Shown: positions 1-11,020 of the stretch, piece after piece
Numbering within the stretch: the first letter of the stretch is position 1
Layout: every line of letters begins with the position of its first letter
Notes under the pieces: model-generated
Databases searched by the model: none
Told to the model about the DNA's origin: nothing
What the model saw: the letters and a program-made list of their open reading frames with translations, nothing else
Made by a program: the position numbers and the translations under genes
Assembly (NCBI GenBank): GCA_027579435.1
Contig: JANBPK010000977.1
Coordinates: forward strand, 1-48,280
Reading direction: 5' to 3'
DNA: 48,280 nucleotides
Source of the DNA: Candolleomyces eurysporus
Lineage: Eukaryota; Basidiomycota; Agaricomycetes; Agaricales; Psathyrellaceae

Positions 1-128
1 TCATCACCACGAAAAAAAAGAGAAGGGGGGCAGTCGTTGTGGGTGGTCAATCTGCGCGAGCCTGCTCCCCCGGCACCCTAAGACACAGAAGGACATCATC
101 ACCACGAAAAAAAAATGGGGGGCAGTCT
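1..128. repeat. Short imperfect direct repeat
   Basis: A block starting tcatcaccacg, followed by an A-run, a G-run and gcagtc, occurs at 1-35 and again at about 96-127. The copies differ in the length of the A and G runs. Nothing coding is visible here, and the rest of 129-680 shows no supportable gene. Confidence 0.6.
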
Positions 129-686
129 CGCAAAGATACAACCTGCACTGGTATGGGCCGACCCACCGTAGCCCACTCTGCGTCACGTTGTTTGTAGGGT
201 ATCTATGGGGAAAAATAGTAATGGTGAGTCTTTTTTCCGTGCTTTGACAGGGCAGGACCACATTGGGCCCTGCGCTGCTCCGAGGCCCACGATAAGGGAG
301 CACGAGGGAGGGTCCAGGACCCTACCTTCCTCGTAACGCAGGGTGATGAATCTGTCAAGAATTTAAATGTCAGAGAACGCTATAACAAGCAAAGAGGCTA
401 GCCACGTACCGATAAACACACCTCAACCCGCACCCGCCAGAACTCGACGCCATAAAACATAAAACATACTACCTCAGCGGGTTGGAATCAGTCAATACCA
501 CGCCACCGAGAAGCGTAGACTCACACTTCGAGGGGCATAGAACATAGTCGCATAGGCTGTTTAGAAGGAGAATCATATTTCATATCTTGAGGAGATGAGG
601 GTATTAATAAATACGTAGTGCGGCTCGAAAAGAAATGCGCAAGGGCGTACCGGCGATTATGCCACAAAGGGATTGCATAGAGGTTT

Positions 687-745
687 GCATAGGGGCATAT
701 GGGGCATAGGGCATATGGGGCATATAGGGCATATGGGGCATAGGG
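687..745. repeat. Tandem repeat of a GGGGCATAT-like unit
   Basis: About seven imperfect copies of an 8-10 base unit (ggggcatat, gggcatat, ggggcata) lie head to tail. The surrounding 130-1506 is otherwise without a supportable gene. It lies downstream of the TBC gene and could be an ordinary minisatellite. Confidence 0.75.
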
Positions 746-1506
746 GGTTCGAGGGCTGCAGCCGGTAGGTTACAGCGGGGCCCCCAGTCGAAGCGTATGG
801 TCGAACCGGCGGGCACGACCAAGGCTAGGACCAGGGAAAGCGACCTCGAGAATAGAAGAGGGGAAAGCTCGAGGGAGAGCCTGGAGAAAGCAGGGCGGGG
901 CAGCAAGGTCCTTTATAGGTTTGCGTTTGCGGCTGACATAGGCAATCGAGGGGCTATTTTTGAGACGAAACGATCGGCGGGGTGCTGTAGAATGTCAGCC
1001 TTCCTAGCCCTGTTATTCTCATTCGAATTCCTTCCAGCCTCGATCGAAATGACTCCAAGTTCGAGCCAGCATGTGAATAGTTCAAAAATAGGATAGAACC
1101 GAGAGGCTCAATGCGATTTAGATGCTATAAGGTAGACGATATTGTGTATGATACATGCCATGCAACTACGAGAGAGGGAGAGCGATAACGAGCAGAGAGG
1201 TCGTGATCAACAAATGCAATGCAGACAGGGATATATATCAAATATGGCGTGTACGTTGCCTGAAATGGAATCGCTGATGATGGAGTATGGAACGCGCGCG
1301 AGCAATAGGAGAAGAAAAAAAAGGAGAAGAAAAACCTGCATGAAATGCATGCTAACCATGGGTTCGAAAGACGAAGACGAGACAAGCGATAGCTAGAAAC
1401 ACGACCGGGAAACGAATGAATGACTTGAACGCGATGGGGGAATTAGGATAGCACAATAACAATAAACCAATGCGGTTTCATCTTTTTTNCGTTCGACTTC
1501 TTCTCT

Positions 1507-4500
1507 TCACAACAACGCCGTACCCTCCTTACCCTGCTTCACCAGCTCCCTCCACTCCGACCTCCACCCTCTCATCGCACTCCTCACCTTCGCATCGCCC
1601 AATAACTTCTCGATCCACCCCAGGAACATATCCTCATCCTCCGGCACGAAGAACCCCGATAGCAAGCTCAGCACCGTCTCGAAGTTGGCAGCAGCACTGG
1701 TGATATGGTCCCGATACACCCAGACGATGGCAATAGCCACAGCGATGAAGATATCATAGCCCTCCAACAAGAACACATCCCACAACCGAAGTTGCGTTTG
1801 GAAGGGAACACTATTCGCGAAGAGCGTGATATACCACTTGGTGGCATAGCTAGTAGTGCTGATCATGTGCTTTTGGAACGCGGAGTAGACGCCTGGCATG
1901 GTCGCTTTCGTGAGGCATTCTTGAACGTAGATGGCTTCAAGCAGACCCGGGAAACCTGGGGCGAAGAGCGTATGGAGTTCGTACGCGTCGTGTAACCGAA
2001 CGAGAGACGTATACGCGAGTGACGGGGACATGTAGGACAAGAGGCACGCAGCAATCGGGCCCATACCCTGTACGTAGCCGCACGTCTCGCAGCGCAGCGA
2101 AAATGAGTGCAGGACGTGGAATAGGGATCGTTGACTAAAAATGTCACGTCAACAACCGACAAATAAGCATGCTAATAAAAGAAAAGCTTACCCGGCACCA
2201 TACCGCGTCCTAAACATGACATGCCCACTAATCGTCCTCGGCACGTCCAAGTCAATCTGGATATCATAGCTTGAAGGCTTCTCCAACCCATCCCGATACT
2301 CCCTCTCCATCCTTTGCACCTCCCTCACACCACCACCAACAGCCGATGCGCTCGTCGTCTGGCCCAAAGTCGTCTCGACCGGGACACTTCCGACATAGGG
2401 GTTTGGACGGCGCCCATCGTCACCGGTGGCTGCGCTGCTGTACGCAGTCATGAACACCTCCCAAGCAGCGGCTCTCCAACGGTCCGGAATACCCTTGTAT
2501 GCCCTCCGCCTCAGCTTTCCGGCCTTATTCGGTCTGACTCGCCATCCTTGGACATTGCTGCCTTCGTCCCTCTCATGGGGGATCAGCATTCGGCCCCNAT
2601 TTGGCGATCCGTGCGCTTTCTTTTGGTGGTGTCAAAACTGAAGGGAGAGCAGAAAGAGATTTCGGGGTTGCAGATGCATTGCCCGTGACTTGGGTCGGGG
2701 AAGGAGGGGGTGCCGATGCGGAGACAGAGGCCGCTGCCGCGGGTGAGAAGGGGAGGGGCTTGGTTAGCGGTTGTGAAGGTAACAACATAAGCCTGTCATG
2801 AGAAGGGACCGAGAAGAAGCCGTATCTAAAAGCAATAGATAATTCGTTAGTAACCACTCTTCCCAAGAGAATGAGAACCAATAGAGAGAAACAAAGCTCC
2901 TCACCGATCAAGACTCCCAAGCATCTGAATCTCCTTCGGGTCCAACTCCCGCTTCTTCTCATTCTCATCCGCAACCGCTGCATCCTGCAGAATCTGACTC
3001 TTCGTCCTCGGCGGTCTCGCGTGACTGCTGCTACTATTCCCATCCTCCGCACTCCCACTCGTATCTGCACCACCGCTAGCATTGACACTACTCGGAACCC
3101 TCGTCCGCGCAGCCCTCGTCCTCTCCACACCCTCCTCGTACCCATCTCCCTTGACCCCAGACACCTCCAGTTGCGCGTATGTACTCCGCACGTGGAACGC
3201 ATCCAAGTCCTCTCCGACCGACGGCACCAACGAGAGCGTACTAGTCCCTTTGATACTGCTACCCCCACCCCCGCTGATCCCGGTGAACCTCTGTTGCTGC
3301 TGTTGGCCAGTTGAAGTAACAGACTGGTGCGGACTCCCATTCATCCGACTGCTATTCCGCATCGATGAGGAAGACCTATGCGGCGTCAACGAGTCCGGAC
3401 GGGGCGACGAACTGTTCATCATCACACCAGTGGAAGGGAAAGGGGGAGTCGACATGACATCGCTCGGATTAGGAGAGCTGTTCGCCGTGGTCGCTCCAGT
3501 ACTCGACACAGGACTGATCCCAGAGGTTGTTGTCGTCGTCGTGGTCACATTCGACTGTTGTGATATCGAGGGTTGGAGCGCCGACGCTGGGCCTAGCCGA
3601 CTCTGCCTTGGAGCACCGCTATCCCTACTCCCTCCAACGCCGAGACCATTCCCGTTCATATGGATGGAATGGTGTGGAGACCCGTTGATGCTAAGAGAAG
3701 GTACAGGAGACGGCCGTCTCGAACCACCAGCAATTTCCGGTAGGTCCTTGTCGAACCTCGGAATTCCTCCAGACGACGATGCATACGATTGGCGGTGTTG
3801 ATGGCCATGATGCTGAGACGAGGACCCTTGCGACGAAGCACGACCCAAAGGCGAAGCAGGGAACCCTGTTGGAGCACCGCCCATTGATTGTTGGAACTGA
3901 TAGGCACTCCCAGGTAAAGGTGGAGGCGGAACACTCTGCTCCACCCCCGTCCCCGAACTCGTGGCCGTCGTCCCACTAATAGCACTAACCATAGTATCCT
4001 TCGTAATCACACTCGAACCTCCGTACGACTGATGCGAGTGCGTAGAATTATGCGAAACCGAGGAGTGAGGTGAATGGTGATCATGGTACTGGCTGCCACT
4101 GCTGTCCTGGCGTTCCATGCCCGATGCTCTCAGCGACGATGGAGTGTGAGATGGAGGGTAGTTGATAGAGGGGGTAGCGAGACTTCCAGTCCGAGAAGGC
4201 GCAGGAGATGGGGTTTGTCTCCTCGAGCCTGGATGCTGGTGTTGTGGATTGTTGGTTGCGTAGGAAGAAGGAGGGGGTGGGTGTGGTGCAGGAGCCTGGA
4301 GTGACGGCGCCGGCGATCCTCGCCTCGAAGAAGACAGCGAACCCGTATGGTACCGTAAGGCAGATGATCCGTTGTTGTTGTTAGCGAACATCACGACACC
4401 ACTCTCCTTCGAGTCAGTGCTCTCAGATCGTTTCGACTCACGTCGCGCAGCACCAGTAGGTCCCAAGACTGTGGCAGGGTGGGGTGACACAGCCGNTCAA

Positions 4501-6023
4501 GGGGGNTGGCGTAGACGGAATGTGAGGAAGTGCTTGATGCGTAGGAGTGGTTGGAGGCCGTAGACTGCGAGTGCTGTAGCGGCACAGGTGCTGGTAGGGC
4601 TCCTGAACGAGTGGGTGGCTGGCACTCAGACTCTGAGGATGATGATACAACGGGCTGCTGGTACGGACTCGAGTTGCGATGGCTGGCACCATTCATACCA
4701 TTAGAATCCTCGTTTAGGGAGGGTGTCGCCACGAGGTTGTTTGGGATAGTGAGTCGACCAGCAGTAAAAGTTGGGTCTGGTAGCCAATTGGACATGGACA
4801 TTCTATTGTTGGTCTTGCCATTCATGGGCCCATCCACTCCGTTGTAGTGGTTGCTTGCAACTTGGTCTAAAGAAGCATGAATGATTGATGAGGCTTGGCA
4901 AGGTGAGATATTAGACGAGACACCCACGAGTTCCATCCTCTCCATTGAAGCGAGAACTCCTTCTCGAACTGGCATCTTCGGTCTCTGGACCACCATTTAC
5001 ACCTAGTGTGCTCGGCGCTCTGCTCCCGGCCATGGAGGCAGCGCTGGGTGGCCTATGAAGTGGGGGCATGGAAGGCATGACGCCTGTGTCGAAGTACGGG
5101 AGCTCCGATCGAGACTTGCCAGACGACGTCGACGTGGTGGATTTGATAGTGCTCCTCTTGTTGTTGGGTTTCGACAACGAAGACGTCGAACTCATGGTGT
5201 GCCTAGACGAAAATTCTATGTCCAGCCCAAAGGATTCGCCGTCGTCGTCTTCGTCGGTGCTGGGACCTTTGCCGTGGTTGGAGGTTGAATATTGCGAAGT
5301 TGATGAAAGTGATGATCGATGCTGAGAAAACCTGCTGTTCCCGTTCCCATTGACACCCGGACTGGTAAAATTGTAAGAAGACGGAGGAGGTGGGTTTGCC
5401 GCGGCACTAATAGCAGCGCTCGACGATCCTGGTCCCAATTCGCCGTCACCGTCCACGGATAAAGCTTGGAAGGAAGAAGCGGGCAAGGATGGGATTCTAT
5501 CCGCCTGGTCGAGCTGTCGGTGTCGCTGCTGTTGATGGTGGTGGTGAAAGTCTTGCTGTTTCTGGCGCTCATGAGGTTGGTACCCCAAAACGGAATTGCG
5601 TGCATTGTCTGATGATGTCGACGGGTGAGGCGCATTAACGCCGCTGTACGACGACACAGAGACACGGCTGGGAGCTTGGGATCCCCCTGGTGTGCGCATA
5701 GGTGGGAGAGCAGGCACTGGTACCGATCCTCCGCATTCCGAGCCGTACATGGAGTAAATTGAGAAGATGGCACTGCTGTCAATGCTCGTCCGGCTCATGG
5801 TGTCACCTGCTCCTGGATCCACACTCGAAATGCTTGCAACGTTGGCACCATGGCCTTGGGAGTGGGTTGCGAAAGCTACTTTTTGTGGGCTGCGGCCTAG
5901 GGGTACCCGGGGACTCGGGCTTGAATTGGGTGTTGTAGAGACGATACTATTGCGTGGTGGTGTTGCAAGATGTGTCGAGGGTGGGCGATACGTTCTCGGG
6001 GGCGACTGGTGTTCGAAAGACAT
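1507..6023 (-). CDS. TBC-domain Rab GTPase-activating protein with long disordered N-terminus
   Basis: Predicted to accelerate GTP hydrolysis by Rab GTPases in vesicle traffic. Four exons are supported: 6023-4928, 4866-2905, 2825-2192 and 2134-1507. Introns at 4867-4927 (GTGGGT..TTTAG), 2826-2904 and 2135-2191 keep phase. If the three N bases at 2598, 4496 and 4506 are dropped, the exons sum to 4317 bases, or 1438 residues; with them the frame breaks. Roughly the first 1000 residues are Ser/Pro/Asn/His-rich and look disordered. The C-terminal TBC domain shows KGIPDRWR, the arginine-finger motif IQIDLDVPRT (IxxDxxR) and the glutamine-finger motif YVQGM, so both catalytic residues are present. 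The ATG at 6023 opens the first frame. I cannot name the Rab target or a yeast Gyp orthologue. Confidence 0.85.
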
Positions 6024-7226
6024 CTTCTAGAGCATTGGTTGTTGTTGGAGGGATATGAAGAATGATATGAATGAGGGAAACAATATATGGCCTAGGACCA
6101 CAGCAAAGCAAAGAAGGAAATGAACGTGGAAGGGTGAAGAATGCAGTTAGAGCGCCAGCTCAATAACTAGATATTCGTGATGGGTCGATAACGGCAGCTT
6201 CGACTTGTACTGGGCGCAACGTGGTGGATGCTGGGGAAAGAGAAAATATTTAGCGATCAGGGAGGGCTTGCGTGCGATGATGGTGGGCTCGACAATTCCC
6301 CTTGTTCGCTCTTTCCTCCCGAATATCCGAATGGACCCTGAACTAATTTATGGCTATATATTTCGTCTTCAATGCGAGCTTTGGACAACGCTTGTGGAAG
6401 TATATGGGTTATGAAGACAGCGCACACTCGACTACTGCCAAGTCCTTGTGGTCGCCATCATAAGAAGTTGTGCCTGAGCTCAAGAAGTGGCTTTTGCTTC
6501 CGATGGGGGTTGTTTCTCGGTGTATTGCTTCGAAAACAGAAAAGAAGAGAGGGCACGAGGCAAGGGCACCATATGAGCCTGTCATGATGAGAGGATACCA
6601 GTAGATCTTTATATTTCTGTTACATCTTGCCTCTCGCTGGTCTCCAACACTGCCTGCTTGCTGGAACTTGCCTTGAAGTGCCCGACGATGCTTTGATCCG
6701 TTGGTCAGATCCCCTGTGGGAATTCAAATCCGTCTTGACAGCGGCAAATGGAGTTGTACTTGGTTGCCAGGACCCTGCTGAGCGCTTTCGACAAGCTCAG
6801 CGTTAAGTTGACCTCCCTGATAAGAGCTATGAGGCTAGCCTCGCCTTTTCTCCTCGTTCCTGCCCCATCCTGGCCCAAATCTCGAAATGACGCCCACCCG
6901 CCATGCCATAGCGGGGTGCATGTACCCTTTTTGGAAATTACCCGGAGTCACCGAGCTTCGAATTCCTGACATGTACTAGCACCTGGACACCTCTCCTTTC
7001 TGAGAAAGCTAAATGCATCTGCGATGGTCTTCTCATTTCTAAGAAGTCCCGATGAGAGACAATGACTCCTCACTAACTTTCAAGGTCCGACGCCTTCCTG
7101 GTATAAATGGTGGGTCACGTTCAATGTAGTCCTTTAAAGCACCCTCTTACTGACAGCTTTCAACTCACCGTGTTACCGCTTTCCTTATCAAAGGGCCAAG
7201 ACACTACCCTCACTCTCTTCGACACA
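6024..7226. other. Intergenic region between TBC gene and zinc-finger relic
   Basis: About 1.2 kb carrying the upstream regions of the divergent TBC gene (minus) and zinc-finger relic (plus). Short open frames here have no family resemblance. A small perfect hairpin (gctgagc/gctcagc) lies near 6777-6803. I see no RNA gene or mobile element. Confidence 0.5.
7102..7107 (+). promoter_or_regulatory. TATA-box-like element of zinc-finger relic
   Basis: TATAAA about 120 bases before the ATG at 7227. Comparable ATATAAA elements lie upstream of the three other zinc-finger genes, which supports a promoter role shared through descent. Confidence 0.4.
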
Positions 7227-8053
7227 ATGGCATGGTGCGACCCCTGTGGAAGATCCTTCACCAACGGATTCTCATACACACAGCACCTCCGTTCTTCGAG
7301 TCTGCACAACTGGTGTGAAGACTGCAACGCTGACTTTAACTCCCCGGTTGCACTCAAAGAGCACTACGTCCAAAGCCCCCGACACCACTACTGCCAATAT
7401 TGCGATGAACACTTCGACGACTACGACGATCACGCCGACCACAATGACCAATCCCACAACTGGTGTTGCCCTTGCAACAAGGTCTTCAAAAACGAGTTTG
7501 GCCTACACGAACACTGTCGCCAATCGCCCGTCCATTCATCCCTCTACTGCACCCCATGCAGGAGGCTCTTCCAAAGCGAAGCCGGCTTGCGTAGCCACAT
7601 GAACTCTTCCTCGCAGCATCGTCTGCCCTGGATGTAACTACAATGCCGCCTTCATTTCCCAGTCCGCTCTTATCCTCCACCTCGAAGCTGGGACCTGCCG
7701 CTCTGGAACTAACGCGCGATCGTCAACAGGGTCGTCCGAGAGCGAGACACGAACAACGTTATCACCGACCCCTCTCGCCTTCTCACCGGGCCTGGGAGTG
7801 GTGGTTGCAACGAGGTCACATATTCAGCTACGGGCTCTGCATGGAACGGTTACACCTTACTTGTGTCACAACCAGTTCTATTCTTTGCCCGCCCTTAACC
7901 AGCACTTGACTAGTCCCAGCCACCTGAACGAGGATTATATCTGCCCTCTTACCAGCTGCCGCGAGCGTACGCTGCGATGTGCTCAGGTTCGCCCCTGTCA
8001 GGCAGGCGTTGGATGGCTTTGTTAGTGGGATGAAGACCATCACTGCCTACTGA
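7227..8053 (+). pseudogene. Frameshifted C2H2 zinc-finger gene (relic)
   Basis: The frame opened by the ATG at 7227 encodes five CxxC...H-x5-H type finger units (CDPCGRSF, CEDCNADF, CQYCDEHF, CCPCNKVF, CTPCRRLF) and stops at 7637. Family-like sequence then continues in other frames. VCPGCNYNAAFISQSALILH starts at 7621 (+1 shift). RVVRERDTNNVITDPSRLL follows after a second shift near 7714. YLCHNQFYSLPALNQHLTSP follows after a third near 7857. The terminal FAPVRQALDGFVSGMK follows after a fourth near 7960 and stops at 8053. This order matches the domain order of the large mushroom C2H2 family as I know it. Introns cannot readily explain the changes, since they fall inside conserved blocks with no usable splice sites. 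A shorter functional five-finger protein ending at 7637 remains possible. Confidence 0.75.
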
Positions 8054-8813
8054 TTCGTCTCGCGCCTTTCTCCTCCCTCCATGATCCCTGCGGTACCCTT
8101 TACGCTCTGAACCATTTTTAATCCTTTGCGTTTCTTTTCTTGGACACTTTTTCTTGGACACTTGAACAGCCTTACAATAATTTGATCCTCCCGAACTCTG
8201 ACAGCTCTGCTTACATTCAATTTTAAACGTTTCAACCCCTTCTTTCTCATGATTTATATTGACACTTCCGCTTCGCACTGCGCCGAAACCGTAACCCCTT
8301 CTCGTCTTCTCCCCAATCTTTGTATTTGTAGCCGCACGTCATTTTGAAATGCGTTGTACCAACATCTAATACACTTCATTTGAGAATATGACTCATAAGT
8401 ACAAGCGCCACTGCGACAACCAGGTCCAGCTGACAGTGGGTTCCCGGTCTTCGAGCTTAACGTTCAAGCTTCAAGTATTCATCGTCTCTCTTTGTCTATC
8501 CGGGAACGGATCACTGGACAAGCAAAAATAGAAATAGTTTTACCTCTGCCTTCGCTACAGCTGGTTCTACCGAAGGGACTTGCAAGCGTTCTCGCGATAG
8601 AAGGCCTACGTGTGCCCCCATCGATCCATTGCACAATGTTGTTCGAGCTTTATCCGTACACCTCTTTCCCATTTATCTCATATATTTCGGAACGAGTTAC
8701 TGAAAAACAGCGAGAACAGAAGCCATTTCATCGAAGTACATAACCGAGACTGTTCGGCCAGCAAGGAAATGTAACCTCGTGTAAGCTTCTCTCTACTTCT
8801 AGATTTTCTGTCA

Positions 8814-9536
8814 TCAGCTTCCTACCATTAAAGATAGATGACTTCGACAAACGTTACAAACCTGGCGAAGACTCTTAGAGAGAAGCCATATGGCACGGAG
8901 GCTGGCCGAGGTCCTGTCGGAAACCTTCTTCTTCTTAACGGCAGTGATAAGTTTGTGAACCTCCTTTATCACAGCCTTCACTTCGATATTGCACCCCCGG
9001 ACGTTCTGCTCAATATGAGAACAGGCCGATCCGAGGTCAGGGAAGTCGGCGTTGCACCCAGGGCATCTATACATGCGAGCTTCGTGAGTAGGACTTTGAA
9101 GGTGCGCCTTCAAACTGTCCTTTGCTTTGAATTCAGCCACACAGCCAGGGTAGGTGCAAGTCCAGAAATCATCCTCCCTGTTTGACACCTTCCGGCCAGC
9201 CGCCTTGATGATAGAATCCACGGTATCTTTGGATATACCGGTCGTTCTTGGGTTTATGTCGGGGTCGATGACACTGTACCGTTCGCCGTCGTTGGATTGG
9301 TTCAAGTCGTAGGCGATCTCGTTGAACTGACGGCGAGTGATGAAGGTGGTACAGCCTTGGGCGTCAATATGACGAGCGAGGGCGGCTACGGAGATGAAGG
9401 GGCCGGAAGTACAGCCGAGACGCTGGAAAGGGCACTTGATGTTCCTCAATTGGTGGACAGAGGAATTCTGGTGCTGCTTGAGCGCATTTCGATTCCCGAA
9501 CGTATTTTTACATTCCTCGCAGCGATGGTACCCCAT
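8814..9536 (-). CDS. C2H2/C2HC zinc-finger protein, tandem copy 1
   Basis: Unspliced, about 240 residues, starting at MGYHRCEEC (ATG at 9536; upstream in-frame ATGs precede no conserved sequence). Four zinc-binding units are visible: CEECKNTF..H-x5-H, CPFQRLGC..H-x5-C, CTYPGC..H-x5-H and CPGCNADF..H-x6-C, so two are C2HC variants. A spacer with RRQFN..AYDLNQ and DPDINPR separates units 2 and 3. The spacing resembles U1/JAZ-type fingers, which bind DNA or RNA; the ligand here is unknown. The neighbouring gene at 10112-10867 is a close paralogue. The last 40 residues, after LITAV, read in a different frame from the paralogue although the DNA still aligns, so the C-terminus is uncertain. Confidence 0.8.
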   Translation of the reverse strand: MGYHRCEECKNTFGNRNALKQHQNSSVHQLRNIKCPFQRLGCTSGPFISVAALARHIDAQGCTTFITRRQFNEIAYDLNQSNDGERYSVIDPDINPRTTGISKDTVDSIIKAAGRKVSNREDDFWTCTYPGCVAEFKAKDSLKAHLQSPTHEARMYRCPGCNADFPDLGSACSHIEQNVRGCNIEVKAVIKEVHKLITAVKKKKVSDRTSASLRAIWLLSKSLRQVCNVCRSHLSLMVGS

Positions 9537-9627
9537 GGCTTTAAAACGTGCTGTAAGAGTGTGGGTAGGATGGTGTAGGTGCGGGGGAAGTCTAAGCACG
9601 GGCTCCACTTGATGAGTGAGTATTCCG

Positions 9628-9636
9628 TTTTTATAT
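9628..9636 (-). promoter_or_regulatory. TATA-box-like element of zinc-finger copy 1
   Basis: ATATAAAAA on the minus strand, about 95 bases upstream of the ATG at 9536. The paralogue has a matching element in the same relative place. Confidence 0.4.
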
Positions 9637-10111
9637 GCAGTCGTCGACATTAGTAATGAACGTTGAACGTTAGTAATAAACAGAGGTATCCGCAGCATAT
9701 CTACGTGTACCTGCGGGAAAATGAGCTCAAACGGGCCAGAATTGGGCGAGATCTATACTTAGATGTGGCTACCAGTGAGTCATAGTCTCCCGTAGCCACA
9801 CTGACGAAATGTATGTCTTTGTTTTGTGTCACTCACTACCTGCCTCTTCACGACTTTGCCAATCGATTTTTCAATCTTTTTCTCCGCAGTCCCTGGGATG
9901 ATATCGCACTTGGGGTTGCTTCCAGTCATATGCTTGCACACTCCAGCAAATCGCTGGAACACTTCCTCCGGTCCTGAGCTGGACAGCGTTGAATGAGGGA
10001 TCTCTTATAGAGAGAATGATTTTCTTCTCTCATCGAGAGTCTGGTTCACGAGACTAATGAGGGGATAGGGCTTGAAGTACATAAACATGACTATTCGATC
10101 AGAAAAGGGGA

Positions 10112-10867
10112 TTATAATCTGTGTAAGCTTCTCTCTACTACTAAGCTTCTTGTAATTAACTTTCTGTAATTAAACATAGATGACTTCGACATATGTTGCA
10201 AACCTAGCGAGAAAAANAGATGTAGAATACGGGGCCGCGTCCTGGAGTCCTTCTTCGTCGTAACGGCAGTGATAAGATCGCGAGCCTCGCTTATCACAGC
10301 CTTCACGTTGAGATCGCACCCCCGGACATCCTGCTCGATATGAGAACAGGCCGATCCGAGGTCAGCGAAGTTCGCATCGCATCCAGGGCATCGATACATG
10401 CGAGCTTCGTGAGTAGGACTTTTAAGGTGCGCCTTCAACCCATCCTTTTCTTTAAATTTGGCCCCGCAGCCATGGTAGGTGCAAGTCCAAAAATCGTCCT
10501 CCTCGTTCAACACCTTCCGGCCGGCCTCCTTGGTGGTAAGGTACACTTGATATCTGGATATACCCATCTTCCTTGGGTTTATGTCGGGGTTGATGACATT
10601 GTCCCGTTCGCCGTCGCCGGATTGGTTCAAGTCGTAGGCGATCCCGTTGAACTGACGGCGAGTGATGAAGGCACAGCCTTTGGCGTCGATATGGCGAGCG
10701 AGGGCGGCCACGGAGATGAAGGGCCCGGAAGTACAGCCGAGACTCTGGAAGGGGCATCTGACGTTCTTCGGTTGGTGGATAGAGGAATTCTGGTGCTGCT
10801 TGAGCGCATTCTGATTGACGAACGTTCGGCCCTCGCATTCCTCGCAGGAGATACCATGGTACCCCAT
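10112..10867 (-). CDS. C2H2/C2HC zinc-finger protein, tandem copy 2
   Basis: Paralogue of the gene at 8814-9536, about four residues in five identical by eye across the finger region. It starts at MGYHGISCEEC and carries the same four units: CEEC..H-x5-H, CPFQSLGC..H-x5-C, CTYHGC..H-x5-H and CPGCDANF..H-x6-C. An N at 10217 lies in the tail. If that base is dropped the tail ends much earlier, with ARFATYVEVIYV. Copy 1 has a matching ARFVTFVEVIYL followed by a stop in its +1 frame, which suggests the ancestral C-terminus. The true end of this CDS could therefore be near 10166 rather than 10112. Cellular role unknown. Confidence 0.75.
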   Translation of the reverse strand: MGYHGISCEECEGRTFVNQNALKQHQNSSIHQPKNVRCPFQSLGCTSGPFISVAALARHIDAKGCAFITRRQFNGIAYDLNQSGDGERDNVINPDINPRKMGISRYQVYLTTKEAGRKVLNEEDDFWTCTYHGCGAKFKEKDGLKAHLKSPTHEARMYRCPGCDANFADLGSACSHIEQDVRGCDLNVKAVISEARDLITAVTTKKDSRTRPRILHXFFSLGLQHMSKSSMFNYRKLITRSLVVERSLHRL

Positions 10868-10886
10868 AGCTCTAGAATGTATGGAG

Positions 10887-10940
10887 TGTGCGTAGGATTG
10901 TGTGCGTAGGATGGTGGGGGTGAGATGGTGTGCGTAGGAT
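10887..10940. repeat. Three copies of TGTGCGTAGGAT in zinc-finger copy 2 promoter
   Basis: Perfect 12-base units at 10887-10898, 10901-10912 and 10929-10940, just upstream of the ATG at 10867. Copy 1 has only a single related GTAGGATGGTGTAGG stretch, so the repeat expanded after duplication or shrank in copy 1. Confidence 0.8.
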
Positions 10941-11012
10941 GTTGTAGGTGCGGGGAAGTTTGAGCGCGGGCATTAAGTCGTCATAGTCTCCACTTAATGA
11001 GAGAGTATCTTG

Positions 11013-11020
11013 TTTATATA
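11013..11020 (-). promoter_or_regulatory. TATA-box-like element of zinc-finger copy 2
   Basis: TATATAAA on the minus strand, about 146 bases upstream of the ATG at 10867. It is positionally homologous to the element of copy 1, and the extra distance reflects the repeats between them. Confidence 0.4.

Larger units (their letters stand above)
8740..9700. repeat. Tandem segmental duplication, arm 1
   Basis: This arm contains the zinc-finger gene at 8814-9536 plus its flanks. Matching stretches outside the coding region include gtaagcttctctctact downstream and gtaggatggtgtaggtgcggg, tccacttgatgag and the TATA region upstream. All recur in order at about 10080-11060 in the same orientation. Confidence 0.8.

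Noticed and set aside
2271..5938. Many long plus-strand open frames opposite the TBC gene
   Set aside because: They are antisense to Ser/Pro-rich codons, have low-complexity translations and no family resemblance; the minus strand gives a full TBC protein.
6777..6803. Small hairpin gctgagc/gctcagc
   Set aside because: Seven-base stem without a U-run, conserved loop or neighbouring RNA features; expected by chance in a window this size.
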